A stretch of DNA of 64,000 bases from the NCBI RefSeq assembly GCF_964063345.1, contig NZ_OZ061318.1:806001-870000 (forward strand). Reading direction: 5' to 3'. The position numbers and the translations under genes were made by a program. The DNA comes from Pseudomonas lini. GTDB taxonomy: Bacteria; Pseudomonadota; Gammaproteobacteria; Pseudomonadales; Pseudomonadaceae. The notes under the pieces are model-generated. The model searched no databases. It saw only the letters and a program-made list of their open reading frames with translations, and was not told where the DNA came from. Positions 48,132 to 55,979 of this stretch are shown here, in pieces; the first letter of the stretch is position 1, and each line of letters starts with the position of its first letter.

Positions 48132-48821
48132 ATGAGTGTTCGCTGGTTTGCTTTACTGCTTCTGTGCATAACCTTCGGCGCCCAGGCTGGCGCCCCACGC
48201 ACCTTCAACGAAGCCAAGAAAGTCGCGTGGAAGTTGTACGCTCCGCAATCCACCGAGTTTTATTGCGGCTGCAAATACACCGGCAACCGTGTAAACCTCG
48301 CCGCCTGCGGTTATGTACCGCGTAAAAATGCCAAACGCGCCTCGCGCATCGAGTGGGAACACATCGTCCCGGCCTGGCAGATCGGCCATCAGCGCGAATG
48401 CTGGCAACAAGGTGGTCGCAAGAACTGCACGCGGTACGACCCGATCTATCAGAAAGCCGAGGCCGATCTGCACAATCTGGTGCCAAGCATCGGCGAGGTG
48501 AATGGCGATCGCAGCAACTTCAGCTTCGGCTGGTTGCCGGTGCAAACCGGTCAATACGGTTCGTGTCTGACGCAGGTCGACTTCAAGGCGAAGAAGGTCA
48601 TGCCCCGCCCTTCCATTCGCGGCATGATCGCCCGGACTTACTTCTACATGAGCAAGCAGTACGGCTTGCGCCTGTCAAAACAGGATCGGCAACTGTATGA
48701 AGCCTGGAACAAGACCTATCCGGTACAGACCTGGGAACGTCAGCGCAACCAGAGCGTGGCGTGCGTGATGGGGCGCGGCAACGAGTTTGTCGGCCCGGTA
48801 GACATGAAAGCCTGCGGCTGA
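48132..48821 (+). CDS. endA: Endonuclease I (secreted DNA endonuclease)
   Basis: A 229-residue beta-beta-alpha-Me nuclease with Sec signal (FGAQAG/APRTF). The catalytic block RIEWEHIVPAWQ and the metal region DLHNLVPSIGEVNGDRSNFS are intact, and seven or more Cys suggest periplasmic disulfides. The position behind DUF1654 and a LexA box predicts DNA-damage induction, which is not usual for endA. Confidence 0.93.
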   Translation: MSVRWFALLLLCITFGAQAGAPRTFNEAKKVAWKLYAPQSTEFYCGCKYTGNRVNLAACGYVPRKNAKRASRIEWEHIVPAWQIGHQRECWQQGGRKNCTRYDPIYQKAEADLHNLVPSIGEVNGDRSNFSFGWLPVQTGQYGSCLTQVDFKAKKVMPRPSIRGMIARTYFYMSKQYGLRLSKQDRQLYEAWNKTYPVQTWERQRNQSVACVMGRGNEFVGPVDMKACG

Positions 48822-48838
48822 CCGACCGCTGAAAACAC

Positions 48839-48869
48839 AAAGGCCTGGGGCATTACACCCCAGGCCTTT
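48839..48869. terminator. Strong terminator between convergent endA and SPOR genes
   Basis: AAAGGCCTGGGG pairs perfectly with CCCCAGGCCTTT around CATTACA (12 bp). It has short A/T ends on both sides. Confidence 0.88.
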
Positions 48870-48894
48870 GTTCGTTTCTAACCGCTGTTTTTGT

Positions 48895-49260
48895 TTATTG
48901 AGCCGTCGGATGTTCGACCACCAGCGACTCGATATTCCTTTTCTTTGCCCGGGTAAGCGCTGCCGTCACCTCAGCTTGCTTGGCTTCTGCCTCGGTTTTC
49001 GAATTGAACGGCCCTATCAGGATACGAACCTTTCCGTTATCCCTGATGACGCTGGAAACGAAGCTATGCTCAATCAACCAGCCGCTCAGGTCGCTGACCG
49101 CCTGGGGCGTTTCGCCGCGTACCTCGACGTCCCATTGCGGACCGGTTGTCGCCGCGGGTGCGGAAGCGACTGTCGGTTGCGGCTTTTGCGCGTCAACCCC
49201 CTTACCCTCATCGCACCCGGCCAACGTCAATACTGCGATTACCAAGGCCATTTTGCGCAC
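48895..49260 (-). CDS. SPOR-domain lipoprotein
   Basis: A 121-residue protein starting at GTG 49260 (GAGGGA upstream) or ATG 49251. The lipobox LTLAGC is followed by an Ala/Pro linker and a C-terminal SPOR-like domain (QWDVEVRGETPQAVSDLSGW; VRILIGPFNSKTEAEAKQAE). SPOR domains bind denuded peptidoglycan at the septum. Confidence 0.82.
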   Translation of the reverse strand: MRKMALVIAVLTLAGCDEGKGVDAQKPQPTVASAPAATTGPQWDVEVRGETPQAVSDLSGWLIEHSFVSSVIRDNGKVRILIGPFNSKTEAEAKQAEVTAALTRAKKRNIESLVVEHPTAQ

Positions 49261-49508
49261 AACGCTTCCCTCTGGATGCTGAAAGCGGCGATTTTAACAC
49301 TCATGGATCCTGTTCGAGCGCCGCAAAATGGGCGCAAAACAACGAGAATGATGGTTGCGGCCTCTGTATAGTTACGCCTTGGGAATTAATGCAGCATCTG
49401 CGCGTCAGAAAGAGGCACCCAAACTGCGAGACTTCGCACTAATCTATACCTATACCGACCTCTGCACTGTCCCAATCAGGTGCCCCACAAGCAATCAAGG
49501 AGAAAACC

Positions 49509-49703
49509 ATGCTGATACTCACCCGCAAAGTCGGTGAAAGCATAAACATCGGTGACAACATTACGATCACCATTCTGGGCGTTAGCGGCCAGCAAGTCAG
49601 GATTGGCATCAACGCCCCGAAAGACGTTGCAGTGCATCGCGAAGAGATCTATCAACGCATTCAGGCCGGCCTGACCGCCCCAGACAAACCGCAAACACCC
49701 TGA
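49509..49703 (+). CDS. csrA: Carbon storage regulator CsrA/RsmA
   Basis: A 64-residue RNA-binding protein ([20 protein letters not shown]; the RNA-contact [21 protein letters not shown]). AAGGAG precedes its ATG. It represses translation of mRNAs with exposed GGA motifs and is titrated by Rsm small RNAs in pseudomonads, which often carry more than one paralogue. Confidence 0.97.
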   Translation: MLILTRKVGESINIGDNITITILGVSGQQVRIGINAPKDVAVHREEIYQRIQAGLTAPDKPQTP

Positions 49704-49894
49704 ATCCTGCAGTGGTCAGTAGCCAGCCCATTCAGCCTCGAATAACGGCTGGCTAAAGATTCAAGCACCGCATCGCCCTCTGCCCAGCCTCTTTGCGATA
49801 CCGTCGCAACGTGGAGCCGATACTACCGCCCATCTCATGCCATGACTGTCAGACGTTTCGGATTTGCTGCGAGAAAGGATCTCCCCCTTCCGGG

Positions 49895-50356
49895 CTAACC
49901 AAACGTAACCCCACGCGCCATGCCTGCGGCAGCCACGACCATCAACATCAGCAGCAGCGCTTCGATATGACTGATACGGGCAAACAGCGTTGCGCGCCCG
50001 GTATCGATAGCCGCCCCACGCCCCAGCGCAATCCGCCATTTGATCAGCGTCACCATCGGCGCAATTTCAAGCAACAGGATAAGGACGAAGAGCGTCATTT
50101 TGAGATGAAACAGCGGTTGGTGAAGATAGTAATCAGTGCCTTTTTCATATCCGCCAAAGGCTCGCATCCCACCCGTGATCAAGAGAATGACTGCAGAGAT
50201 CCCCCACAGATTATCTGCAACCAAAACGCTGCGTGCCTCACCCTCCCCGGTAATCAAACGACGTAAAGCCGTGCCGCGGGTCAGTACCGACCAAAAACCC
50301 AGCGCAAAGGCCAAGAGGTGAATCGCCGCGAGAAACCAGTGAGCCAGCATCGACAT
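49895..50356 (-). CDS. DUF2214 family membrane protein
   Basis: A 153-residue protein with four hydrophobic helices (MSMLAHWFLAAIHLLAFALG; ADNLWGISAVILLITGGMR; LKMTLFVLILLLEIAPM; HIEALLLMLMVVAAAGMA) and conserved His residues, matching the DUF2214 pattern. Function unknown. Confidence 0.75.
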   Translation of the reverse strand: MSMLAHWFLAAIHLLAFALGFWSVLTRGTALRRLITGEGEARSVLVADNLWGISAVILLITGGMRAFGGYEKGTDYYLHQPLFHLKMTLFVLILLLEIAPMVTLIKWRIALGRGAAIDTGRATLFARISHIEALLLMLMVVAAAGMARGVTFG

Positions 50357-50469
50357 ACTCCTTACAGACTAAGTAGAAACAGCCCTACAGTAGTAGTTCA
50401 TAGGAGGAGATTTGCCCACGCACGCGGCTCCGCTGATTATCCGCAATAGGATTGGCAAATAGCAGGCAC

Positions 50470-50500
50470 AAAAAAACCGGGCTCCTGATGGATACCCGGC
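50470..50500 (-). terminator. Terminator of the glycine-rich protein gene
   Basis: The reverse strand reads CCGGG, a 13-base loop, CCCGG, then TTTTTTT, 17 bases after the stop. Confidence 0.85.
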
Positions 50501-50516
50501 TTTGAGAACCCTGGAC

Positions 50517-50993
50517 TTAATCCAGTCTTTTTGAAATCGAAGTGCGAGCGCTGCTTAGTCCTTTAGCATTGTGATCACCAGGCGTAGAGGTCGAAATGGC
50601 AGAGGCCTTCGTCACCCCTCGCGTATCCCGGGATTTCGCGATACCCGAAGTCACTGAACCATGGCCGCTAACACCATTACGATCGTTACCGTAGTGGTTG
50701 CCACTGAGACCATGGTCGCGGACGGCTTTGCCTGCGTGATCGCTGCTCAAGCCTGCGCCACGGCCATTGCTGCTGACGCCGCCAGAATGGCCGGAATTAC
50801 CGCTGCCACCATGACCACCGCCGTTACCACCACCGTTACCGCCACCATTGCCACCGCCGTTACCACCACCACCACCACCATCTTTCGCGTAGGCGGAACT
50901 CATGATGGACAGGTCAGCGGGCAATAATGGGGCGGCTGCAAGCATCATCACGCATGACATGACAGCTGCAAAACTCTTGTTTTTTAATAACAT
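50517..50993 (-). CDS. Glycine-rich secreted protein
   Basis: A 158-residue protein from ATG 50993. The N-terminal signal (LLKNKSFAAVMSCVMMLAAA ... SSAYA/KDGGG) leads to a GGGN-type repeat (GGGGGGNGGGNGGGNGGGNG) then a Ser/Gly/His-rich region. The DNA of the repeat is a CCACCGTTA-type microsatellite (about 50815-50882) likely to vary in copy number. No known family is assigned. Confidence 0.7.
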   Translation of the reverse strand: MLLKNKSFAAVMSCVMMLAAAPLLPADLSIMSSAYAKDGGGGGGNGGGNGGGNGGGNGGGHGGSGNSGHSGGVSSNGRGAGLSSDHAGKAVRDHGLSGNHYGNDRNGVSGHGSVTSGIAKSRDTRGVTKASAISTSTPGDHNAKGLSSARTSISKRLD

Positions 50994-51171
50994 GGGTGGG
51001 TTCCGTGAGGTTGATATTGCACGAAGTAATTGACCGTTTGGGCCCCACACAGTTCAAAGGTCAACGACCAACGGGCAGGCAATGTGCAGTTATCGAACAA
51101 TGCACATTGCTTCCTGTAGTTTTACTGGTCGTTATGCAGCGAGGGCGCAATTGGAATTTGTCGTTTTCACT

Positions 51172-51639
51172 TCAATCGAATGCGCCATTGAGAACCTCGT
51201 AGATGATCCCGGTAGCGATGGCCACCAATATCAAGTCAGTGCCAGCCTGCCGCCACTCGTAGCCATCGTAGTGTGGAAGCCTGCCAAGCAATCGGCCATC
51301 GAGTTTTTTGGCGATCCCCGGCGGTAGCGGTTTTCCGCGGGCGAGATTTTTTTGAATGCCGGGTGGCAAGGCGGGCCCGGGGCTCCAGTAGTCGCGATAT
51401 CCACCCACGATTCCAAGAACACTTCCGTGATTGATGCTCGGGCCGTGACTCCAATCGTCACCCCCTGAACCTTTGCCTTTGTTTCCATGGCTGGCGTTGC
51501 CATGGTCCTGGATGTTTTGTGGATTTCCCTTGCCGCTTCCCTGGCCTTTCCCGTTTCCCGGGTCGGCCAATGCAGTCATTGAACCGGACGCCAAGGCAAG
51601 ACACGTCATAACGGCAATCAACGAGCGAGATCTAAACAT
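51172..51639 (-). CDS. CigR-like (anti-virulence regulator family) protein
   Basis: A 155-residue protein with signal peptide (SGSMTALA/DPGNG), a Gly/Lys-rich linker and a C-terminal part resembling Salmonella CigR (LPPGIQKNLARGKPLPPGIA, RLPHYDGYEWRQAGTDLILV) ending in a hydrophobic helix. CigR restrains virulence expression in Salmonella; a role in Pseudomonas is not known to me. Confidence 0.75.
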   Translation of the reverse strand: MFRSRSLIAVMTCLALASGSMTALADPGNGKGQGSGKGNPQNIQDHGNASHGNKGKGSGGDDWSHGPSINHGSVLGIVGGYRDYWSPGPALPPGIQKNLARGKPLPPGIAKKLDGRLLGRLPHYDGYEWRQAGTDLILVAIATGIIYEVLNGAFD

Positions 51640-51805
51640 ATCCGTTCTCTCAGAAAGGGGATGCCCCCTGCAATGTAGACGGTTATGGCTGTGTTAGTTC
51701 AGAAACTGTGTGCACTGGCGGTGGCGACAGGGCCAGACAGGAAAAGTCGAACGAATGGAGAACAGAGCTGGCCCAGTCAGTTGATAGCCGGGCCAGGTAA
51801 AGCAA

Positions 51806-52009
51806 CTACAGCACTACGATTGAGAGCATGCCTAAAGCCCCCAGGCAAAAACCTGCAAAGGTCATCAGCACGACGGGAAGCATGAATACCTCCCATGAAC
51901 TACTACCTGTTTGGGCAAGCCTGGCGGTTACCACCTCACTGTAAATCGCGAAAAACTCACCCAGCACCATCAACCCTAGAGCAGAAACTCCGAGTAGTTC
52001 TTTGGACAT
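51806..52009 (-). CDS. Small two-helix membrane protein, holin-like
   Basis: 67 residues with two hydrophobic helices (LGVSALGLMVLGEFFAIY; VFMLPVVLMTFAGFCLGALG). AAGGGA lies upstream of ATG 52009. Placed after a phage-type cell-wall hydrolase fragment, it could be a holin or spanin-like lysis protein. No family signature is visible, so this is a positional guess. Confidence 0.45.
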   Translation of the reverse strand: MSKELLGVSALGLMVLGEFFAIYSEVVTARLAQTGSSSWEVFMLPVVLMTFAGFCLGALGMLSIVVL

Positions 52010-52117
52010 ATCAAAAATCCCTTCGTATTCAGAGCAAGATTTTTCAGCTCCCAGCCAGCAATGTCGCTGGCTGGCGATCCGTTGCGGAGATACGAAGCAG
52101 TCTTGAATAGCCCTGAA

Positions 52118-52339
52118 TTACCGAAGTGCTTTTCCATGCTCATTTCCCCAGCAACTGAACTGATACGGTTTCTGGCACACGCCGACATAGCCCTCTCCCC
52201 ACCAGCACTTGGCCTTGCCATTGTTCACCCGGTTGCGGATGGTCCAAGCCACGGCCACTTGACCAGCCAAGCTTTCTCCACGCGCCTCACCCCAAAGCGC
52301 GCGGGTGAGGCTGTCGTGATCCTTTTCGGTTACGGTCAT
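52118..52339 (-). pseudogene. SleB-like phage cell-wall hydrolase, C-terminally shortened
   Basis: From ATG 52339 (GGAG upstream) the frame encodes 73 residues with the SleB/hydrolase_2 core (LTRALWGEARGESLAGQVAV, AWTIRNRVNNGKAKCWWGEG). Phage and tailocin-linked relatives are about 140-150 residues; here a stop follows FSCWGNEHGKALR. It looks like a remnant of a lysis cassette. Confidence 0.65.
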
Positions 52340-52355
52340 TGCTTTTCTCCAGTCG

Positions 52356-52383
52356 TAAAAAAACCCGCTCAGGTGGCGGGTTT
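52356..52383 (-). terminator. Terminator of the acyltransferase gene
   Basis: The reverse strand reads AAACCCGC, CACCTGA loop, GCGGGTTT, then TTTTAC. It lies 18 bases after the acyltransferase stop. Confidence 0.88.
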
Positions 52384-52400
52384 CGATCACTCACGGGAAC

Positions 52401-53507
52401 TTAAACTTGGATCACAGGACGTCTGATTCCTACAGATATTTTTCTTTTTACAAACAACGATAGAGGCCTTTCCACATATACAAAAAGAGCAATGGACACT
52501 GCCAGTAAAATCGTAAAATAAAGCCAAAACCTATATTCAACCCCCCATGACAACGTCTTAGGAAACACCATGTCGAAATACATAAATATCGGCATCTGCA
52601 TTATGTACAACGAGTAGCTAGCCTCGCCTAGCAATACCAGAGCTGGAGCCGAGATTATTTTTGAAATAAATTTGTCAGATACAGCACAACTGTATATAAA
52701 AAATGAAAAAACAACAGAGTAAAAGCTAGAGCCATATGCAAAGCTTTCACCAAAGAAGTCGTTCAGCCGCCTACCATTCTTTGACAAAAGAACGACCAGA
52801 CACACCGAAAGGATAAATATTAATTTCTTCTCCCTATCAGTAATTCCATTCAACAAAACCCCATTCTTATAAGCAACACCTGCCGAAAACCCAAGTAAAA
52901 AGCTACAAAAATGCGAAACAGGAAAATAGTTAACAAGATCATTAGCAAACGAAAAATTATCCTTGTGAAATTGCGACTTGTTAACCCACGACAATACAGC
53001 TTGCGTAACCAACCAGACAATTATTGATATAGAAGCCCATCCTAACCAAGACCTCCCGCCCCACCTTCCAGCCAAAACAATCATTGCAGGAGCAACAATA
53101 TAGAAAAAAATCTCCACCGAAACAGACCAGCCAGGCATATTTAACGTTAGAGGATATGGACTAAACCAAGATTGCATCATAGTAAGTGATAGAAAAAAGT
53201 CCAAACCCTTACCCTCTAGATTTACCGCAAACAGGATTGCCAAAAGAGCCAAAATATAAACAGGGAATATCCTGGCAAACCTGTTCACATAAAACCCAAA
53301 CAAATCAAACTTTCGTCCATGCGCCGAAATCGAAATTACAAATCCTGAAAGCACAAAAAAGAATGTTACCGCGATAGATCCAGCTGCCAGTACTGCAGGA
53401 AGCGCTTTGTATATTGCGGTATCCCTACCATAATGAAAAATAACAACGGACGCTGCCGCCACAAATCTAAAAACAGTAAGAGAATCCAGTTTCGCACTTT
53501 CTTTCAT
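52401..53507 (-). CDS. Acyltransferase-3 (OafA-like) membrane protein
   Basis: A 368-residue, about ten-helix membrane acyltransferase. The family motif is at the start (LDSLTVFRFVAAASVVIFHY; active His in FHYG), then RFARIFPVYILALLA, and ends with the conserved YVERPLS. The start at 53507 forms an ATGA overlap with the stop of the upstream frame. DNA is clearly AT-richer than its neighbours, indicating transfer. It probably O-acetylates a surface sugar. Confidence 0.88.
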   Translation of the reverse strand: MKESAKLDSLTVFRFVAAASVVIFHYGRDTAIYKALPAVLAAGSIAVTFFFVLSGFVISISAHGRKFDLFGFYVNRFARIFPVYILALLAILFAVNLEGKGLDFFLSLTMMQSWFSPYPLTLNMPGWSVSVEIFFYIVAPAMIVLAGRWGGRSWLGWASISIIVWLVTQAVLSWVNKSQFHKDNFSFANDLVNYFPVSHFCSFLLGFSAGVAYKNGVLLNGITDREKKLIFILSVCLVVLLSKNGRRLNDFFGESFAYGSSFYSVVFSFFIYSCAVSDKFISKIISAPALVLLGEASYSLYIMQMPIFMYFDMVFPKTLSWGVEYRFWLYFTILLAVSIALFVYVERPLSLFVKRKISVGIRRPVIQV

Positions 53508-53841
53508 TTTTTCATGTTCCGCATGACAGTCATCTGGCGACGCGAATATACCAGAGCGGTTGCTGTTAAGCACACGAAAGCGACGAGAATGATGAAAAGG
53601 ATAGCAGCCACATCAGGATTGCCGACTAGAAATATCTTTAGCTTTTCGACAAGGCCGGTAGACTCATCGATTTTTGCGGATTTATAAACTCCGCATGACG
53701 CTCATCTTTATAATCAACCTGCCCCAGATTCTGAAGTACATCAGGATCTTGCCGTGAAGAAAACTCAGAAACAATCCTAGATTCCGCCTCATCAAAAAAC
53801 TGAAATAATATATCCCCCAGCTCATATAAAATATCAGCCAC
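53504..53841 (-). pseudogene. Small membrane protein gene, apparently frameshifted
   Basis: From ATG 53841 the frame reads MADILYELGDILFQFFDEAE ... DERHAEF and then stops after INPQKSMSLPALSKS (53638). In the next frame a well-formed continuation (KSAKIDESTGLVEKLKIFLV, then a membrane helix IILVAFVCLTATALVYSRR) runs to a stop at 53504 that overlaps the acyltransferase start. This downstream frame has no start codon. One frameshift near 53690 would restore a protein of about 112 residues. Confidence 0.5.
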
Positions 53842-53877
53842 GCCCGGTTTTAGAGTGCTTCCTACAACAGCCGAATC

Positions 53878-54132
53878 TATGACGCCGAAAGCGCTGATGG
53901 CTGTCGGTTGTCTTGTGATACGCCCGCTTGCGGGCTACCAATAAACGCCGTTCACGCAGCATCGAAAACAGGCGATCTCGACCCACTTGCAGCTCAAGCT
54001 GAGGTTGGCTGATCGACGACCGACAATTTAAAAGGTCAGCGTGTAGTCTCGCTGACTACGCCTTTTTGCTGATTCCATTACGCCCTCCTGAAAAACAGAT
54101 CAGAAGGTGTAAACCTTATTCAGGACGGGACA
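53878..54132 (-). mobile_element. IS3-family remnant
   Basis: The reverse strand starts at 54132 with an IS-like end TGTCCCGTCCTGAATAAGG. A start at 54078 reads MESAKRRSQRDYTLTF, the beginning of an IS3 orfA; one extra T then shifts the frame. After an internal deletion comes a piece of orfB (ELQVGRDRLFSMLRERRLLV, ARKRAYHKTTDSHQRFRRH) breaking off near 53878. About 255 bases of an element normally over 1.2 kb remain. Confidence 0.75.
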
Positions 54133-54140
54133 CAGACAAC

Positions 54141-54170
54141 AAAAAAGGGCCCACCTTTCGGTGAGCCCTT
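54141..54170 (-). terminator. Terminator of tRNA-Val(GAC)
   Basis: The reverse strand reads GGGCTCACC, GAAA loop, GGTGGGCCC (one G-U), then TTTTTT. Confidence 0.88.
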
Positions 54171-54199
54171 CTAGACCGCCCAGCAGAGCGGATTTTGTT

Positions 54200-54276
54200 T
54201 GGTAGGCGCGATTGGACTCGAACCAACGACCCCCACCATGTCAAGGTGGTGCTCTAACCAACTGAGCTACGTGCCT
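54200..54276 (-). tRNA. tRNA-Val (GAC)
   Basis: A 77-base cloverleaf with encoded CCA. The anticodon stem CCACC/GGTGG encloses TTGACAT, anticodon GAC. The T-loop is TTCGAGT. The acceptor arms AGGCACG and CGCGCCT leave an A-C mismatch at pair 5-68. An AT-rich accessory stretch lies on its 3' side. Confidence 0.93.
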
Positions 54277-54459
54277 GCTGTGAGGCGGCATTCTACGGAA
54301 TTCCGGAGGGGTGTCAACACCTTTTTTTCACCTAACCCTATGAATATGCAAAATATTTAATTTTGCTGTGGCAAAGAAGATTTTCCGCTGGCTGGCGGTC
54401 GTTTTTTAACTCGGGTAGGATCGATGCACTCGTAAAATATATTAAACAGAGGCTGCAGG

Positions 54460-55743
54460 ATGGCGAACACTCCCTACCCAGAGTCCTATTACGCCGCATC
54501 GGCCAATGCAGCGCCGCAGTGCCCGGCCTTGCAGGATGATGTTGAGACTGATGTCTGTGTCATCGGCGCCGGTTATACCGGCCTGTCCTCTGCCCTGTTT
54601 CTGCTGGAGAACGGTTTTCGGGTAACGATTCTGGAAGCGGCCAAAGTGGGTTTTGGCGCATCGGGGCGCAACGGTGGCCAGATCGTTAACAGCTACAGCC
54701 GTGATATCGATGTAATCGAGCGCAGTGTCGGTCCCAAGCAAGCTCAGCTGCTGGGGCAAATGGCGTTCGAGGGTGGACGGATCATTCGTGAGCGGGTAGC
54801 CAAATACAACATCCAGTGCGACCTGAAGGACGGCGGTGTGTTCGCCGCCATTACCGCCAAGCAGATGGGCCATCTGGAATCCCAGAAGCGCCTGTGGGAA
54901 CGTTTCGGTCATACGCAGCTTGAGCTATTGGATCAGCGGCGCATCCGTGAAGTGGTGGCTTGCGATCAATACGTCGGCGGCATGCTCGACATGAGCGGCG
55001 GGCATATTCATCCGCTCAATCTTGTCTTGGGCGAGGCAGCCGCCGTGGAGTCGCTGGGCGGCACTATTTACGAGCAGTCGCCAGCGGTGCGCATCGAGCG
55101 CGGCGCCAATCCGGTGGTGCATACGCCTCAAGGCAAGGTCAGGGCCAAATTCATAATCGTCGCCGGCAACGCTTATATCGGCAATCTGGTGCCGGAGCTG
55201 GCGGCCAAGTCGATGCCCTGCGGGACTCAAGTGATCGCCACCGAACCCTTGAGCGATGAATTGGCCAAGCGCCTGTTGCCTCAGGACTACTGCGTCGAAG
55301 ACTGTAACTACCTGCTCGACTACTACCGCCTGAGCGCTGACAAACGCCTGATTTTCGGCGGCGGCGTGGTCTATGGCGCGCGAGACCCGGCGAACATCGA
55401 GGCGATCATTCGACCGAAGATGCTCAAGGCCTTCCCGCAACTCAAGGACGTGAAAATCGATTACGCCTGGACCGGCAATTTCCTGCTGACCCTGTCGCGA
55501 CTTCCTCAGGTCGGACGGCTGGGCGACAACATCTACTACTCCCAGGGTTGCAGCGGCCATGGCGTGACGTATACGCACCTGGCGGGCAAAGTGCTGGCCG
55601 AAGCATTGCGCGGTCAGGCCGAGCGCTTCGACGCCTTTGCCGACCTGCCCCACTACCCGTTCCCCGGCGGACAATTGCTGCGTACGCCATTCGCGGCGCT
55701 GGGTGCCTGGTATTACGGATTGCGGGACAAGCTCGGATACTGA
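54460..55743 (+). CDS. FAD-dependent amine oxidoreductase, PuuB/PauB-like
   Basis: A 427-residue DAO-fold protein. The dinucleotide motif VIGAGYTGLSSALFLLE (GxGxxG at 36-41) and KVGFGASGRNGGQI are intact. The C-terminal YSQGCSGHGVTYTHLAGKVL closes the flavin site. Relatives oxidise gamma-glutamylputrescine or similar polyamine conjugates. No other polyamine genes are adjacent, so the substrate stays open. Confidence 0.85.
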   Translation: MANTPYPESYYAASANAAPQCPALQDDVETDVCVIGAGYTGLSSALFLLENGFRVTILEAAKVGFGASGRNGGQIVNSYSRDIDVIERSVGPKQAQLLGQMAFEGGRIIRERVAKYNIQCDLKDGGVFAAITAKQMGHLESQKRLWERFGHTQLELLDQRRIREVVACDQYVGGMLDMSGGHIHPLNLVLGEAAAVESLGGTIYEQSPAVRIERGANPVVHTPQGKVRAKFIIVAGNAYIGNLVPELAAKSMPCGTQVIATEPLSDELAKRLLPQDYCVEDCNYLLDYYRLSADKRLIFGGGVVYGARDPANIEAIIRPKMLKAFPQLKDVKIDYAWTGNFLLTLSRLPQVGRLGDNIYYSQGCSGHGVTYTHLAGKVLAEALRGQAERFDAFADLPHYPFPGGQLLRTPFAALGAWYYGLRDKLGY

Positions 55744-55744
55744 C

Positions 55745-55962
55745 CTATAGAGGTGAAAAGGGCTGCGATGCGGCTAATGCCAGTCAGTTAAGAGATAGAA
55801 CAAGCGATGAGTAACCTGTGGCGAGGGAGCTTGCTCCCGCTGGGCCGCGAAGCGGCCCCAAAATGGGACTGCTTCGCAGTCCAGCGGGAGCAAGCTCCCT
55901 CGCCACAGGTTCAGTATCACGCCTAACTGACTGGCATTATGCGATGCAACCCCTTTTTATAG
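55745..55962. repeat. Inverted repeat enclosing a REP pair, MITE-like
   Basis: The left arm (55745-55790) and right arm (55924-55962) are imperfect inverted copies. The innermost 16 bases, taatgccagtcagtta, are identical; farther out there are several differences and a length change. Between them (55815-55909) is a complete REP pair of the GTGGCGAGGGAGC type. The arms directly follow the oxidase stop and end before the receptor stop. Confidence 0.7.
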
Positions 55963-55979
55963 GTTGGGATTGGATCGAC

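Noticed and set aside
51806..54276. Phage attachment site at tRNA-Val(GAC)
   Set aside because: I found no second copy of the tRNA 3' end bounding the accessory stretch, so an att site cannot be claimed from this window.
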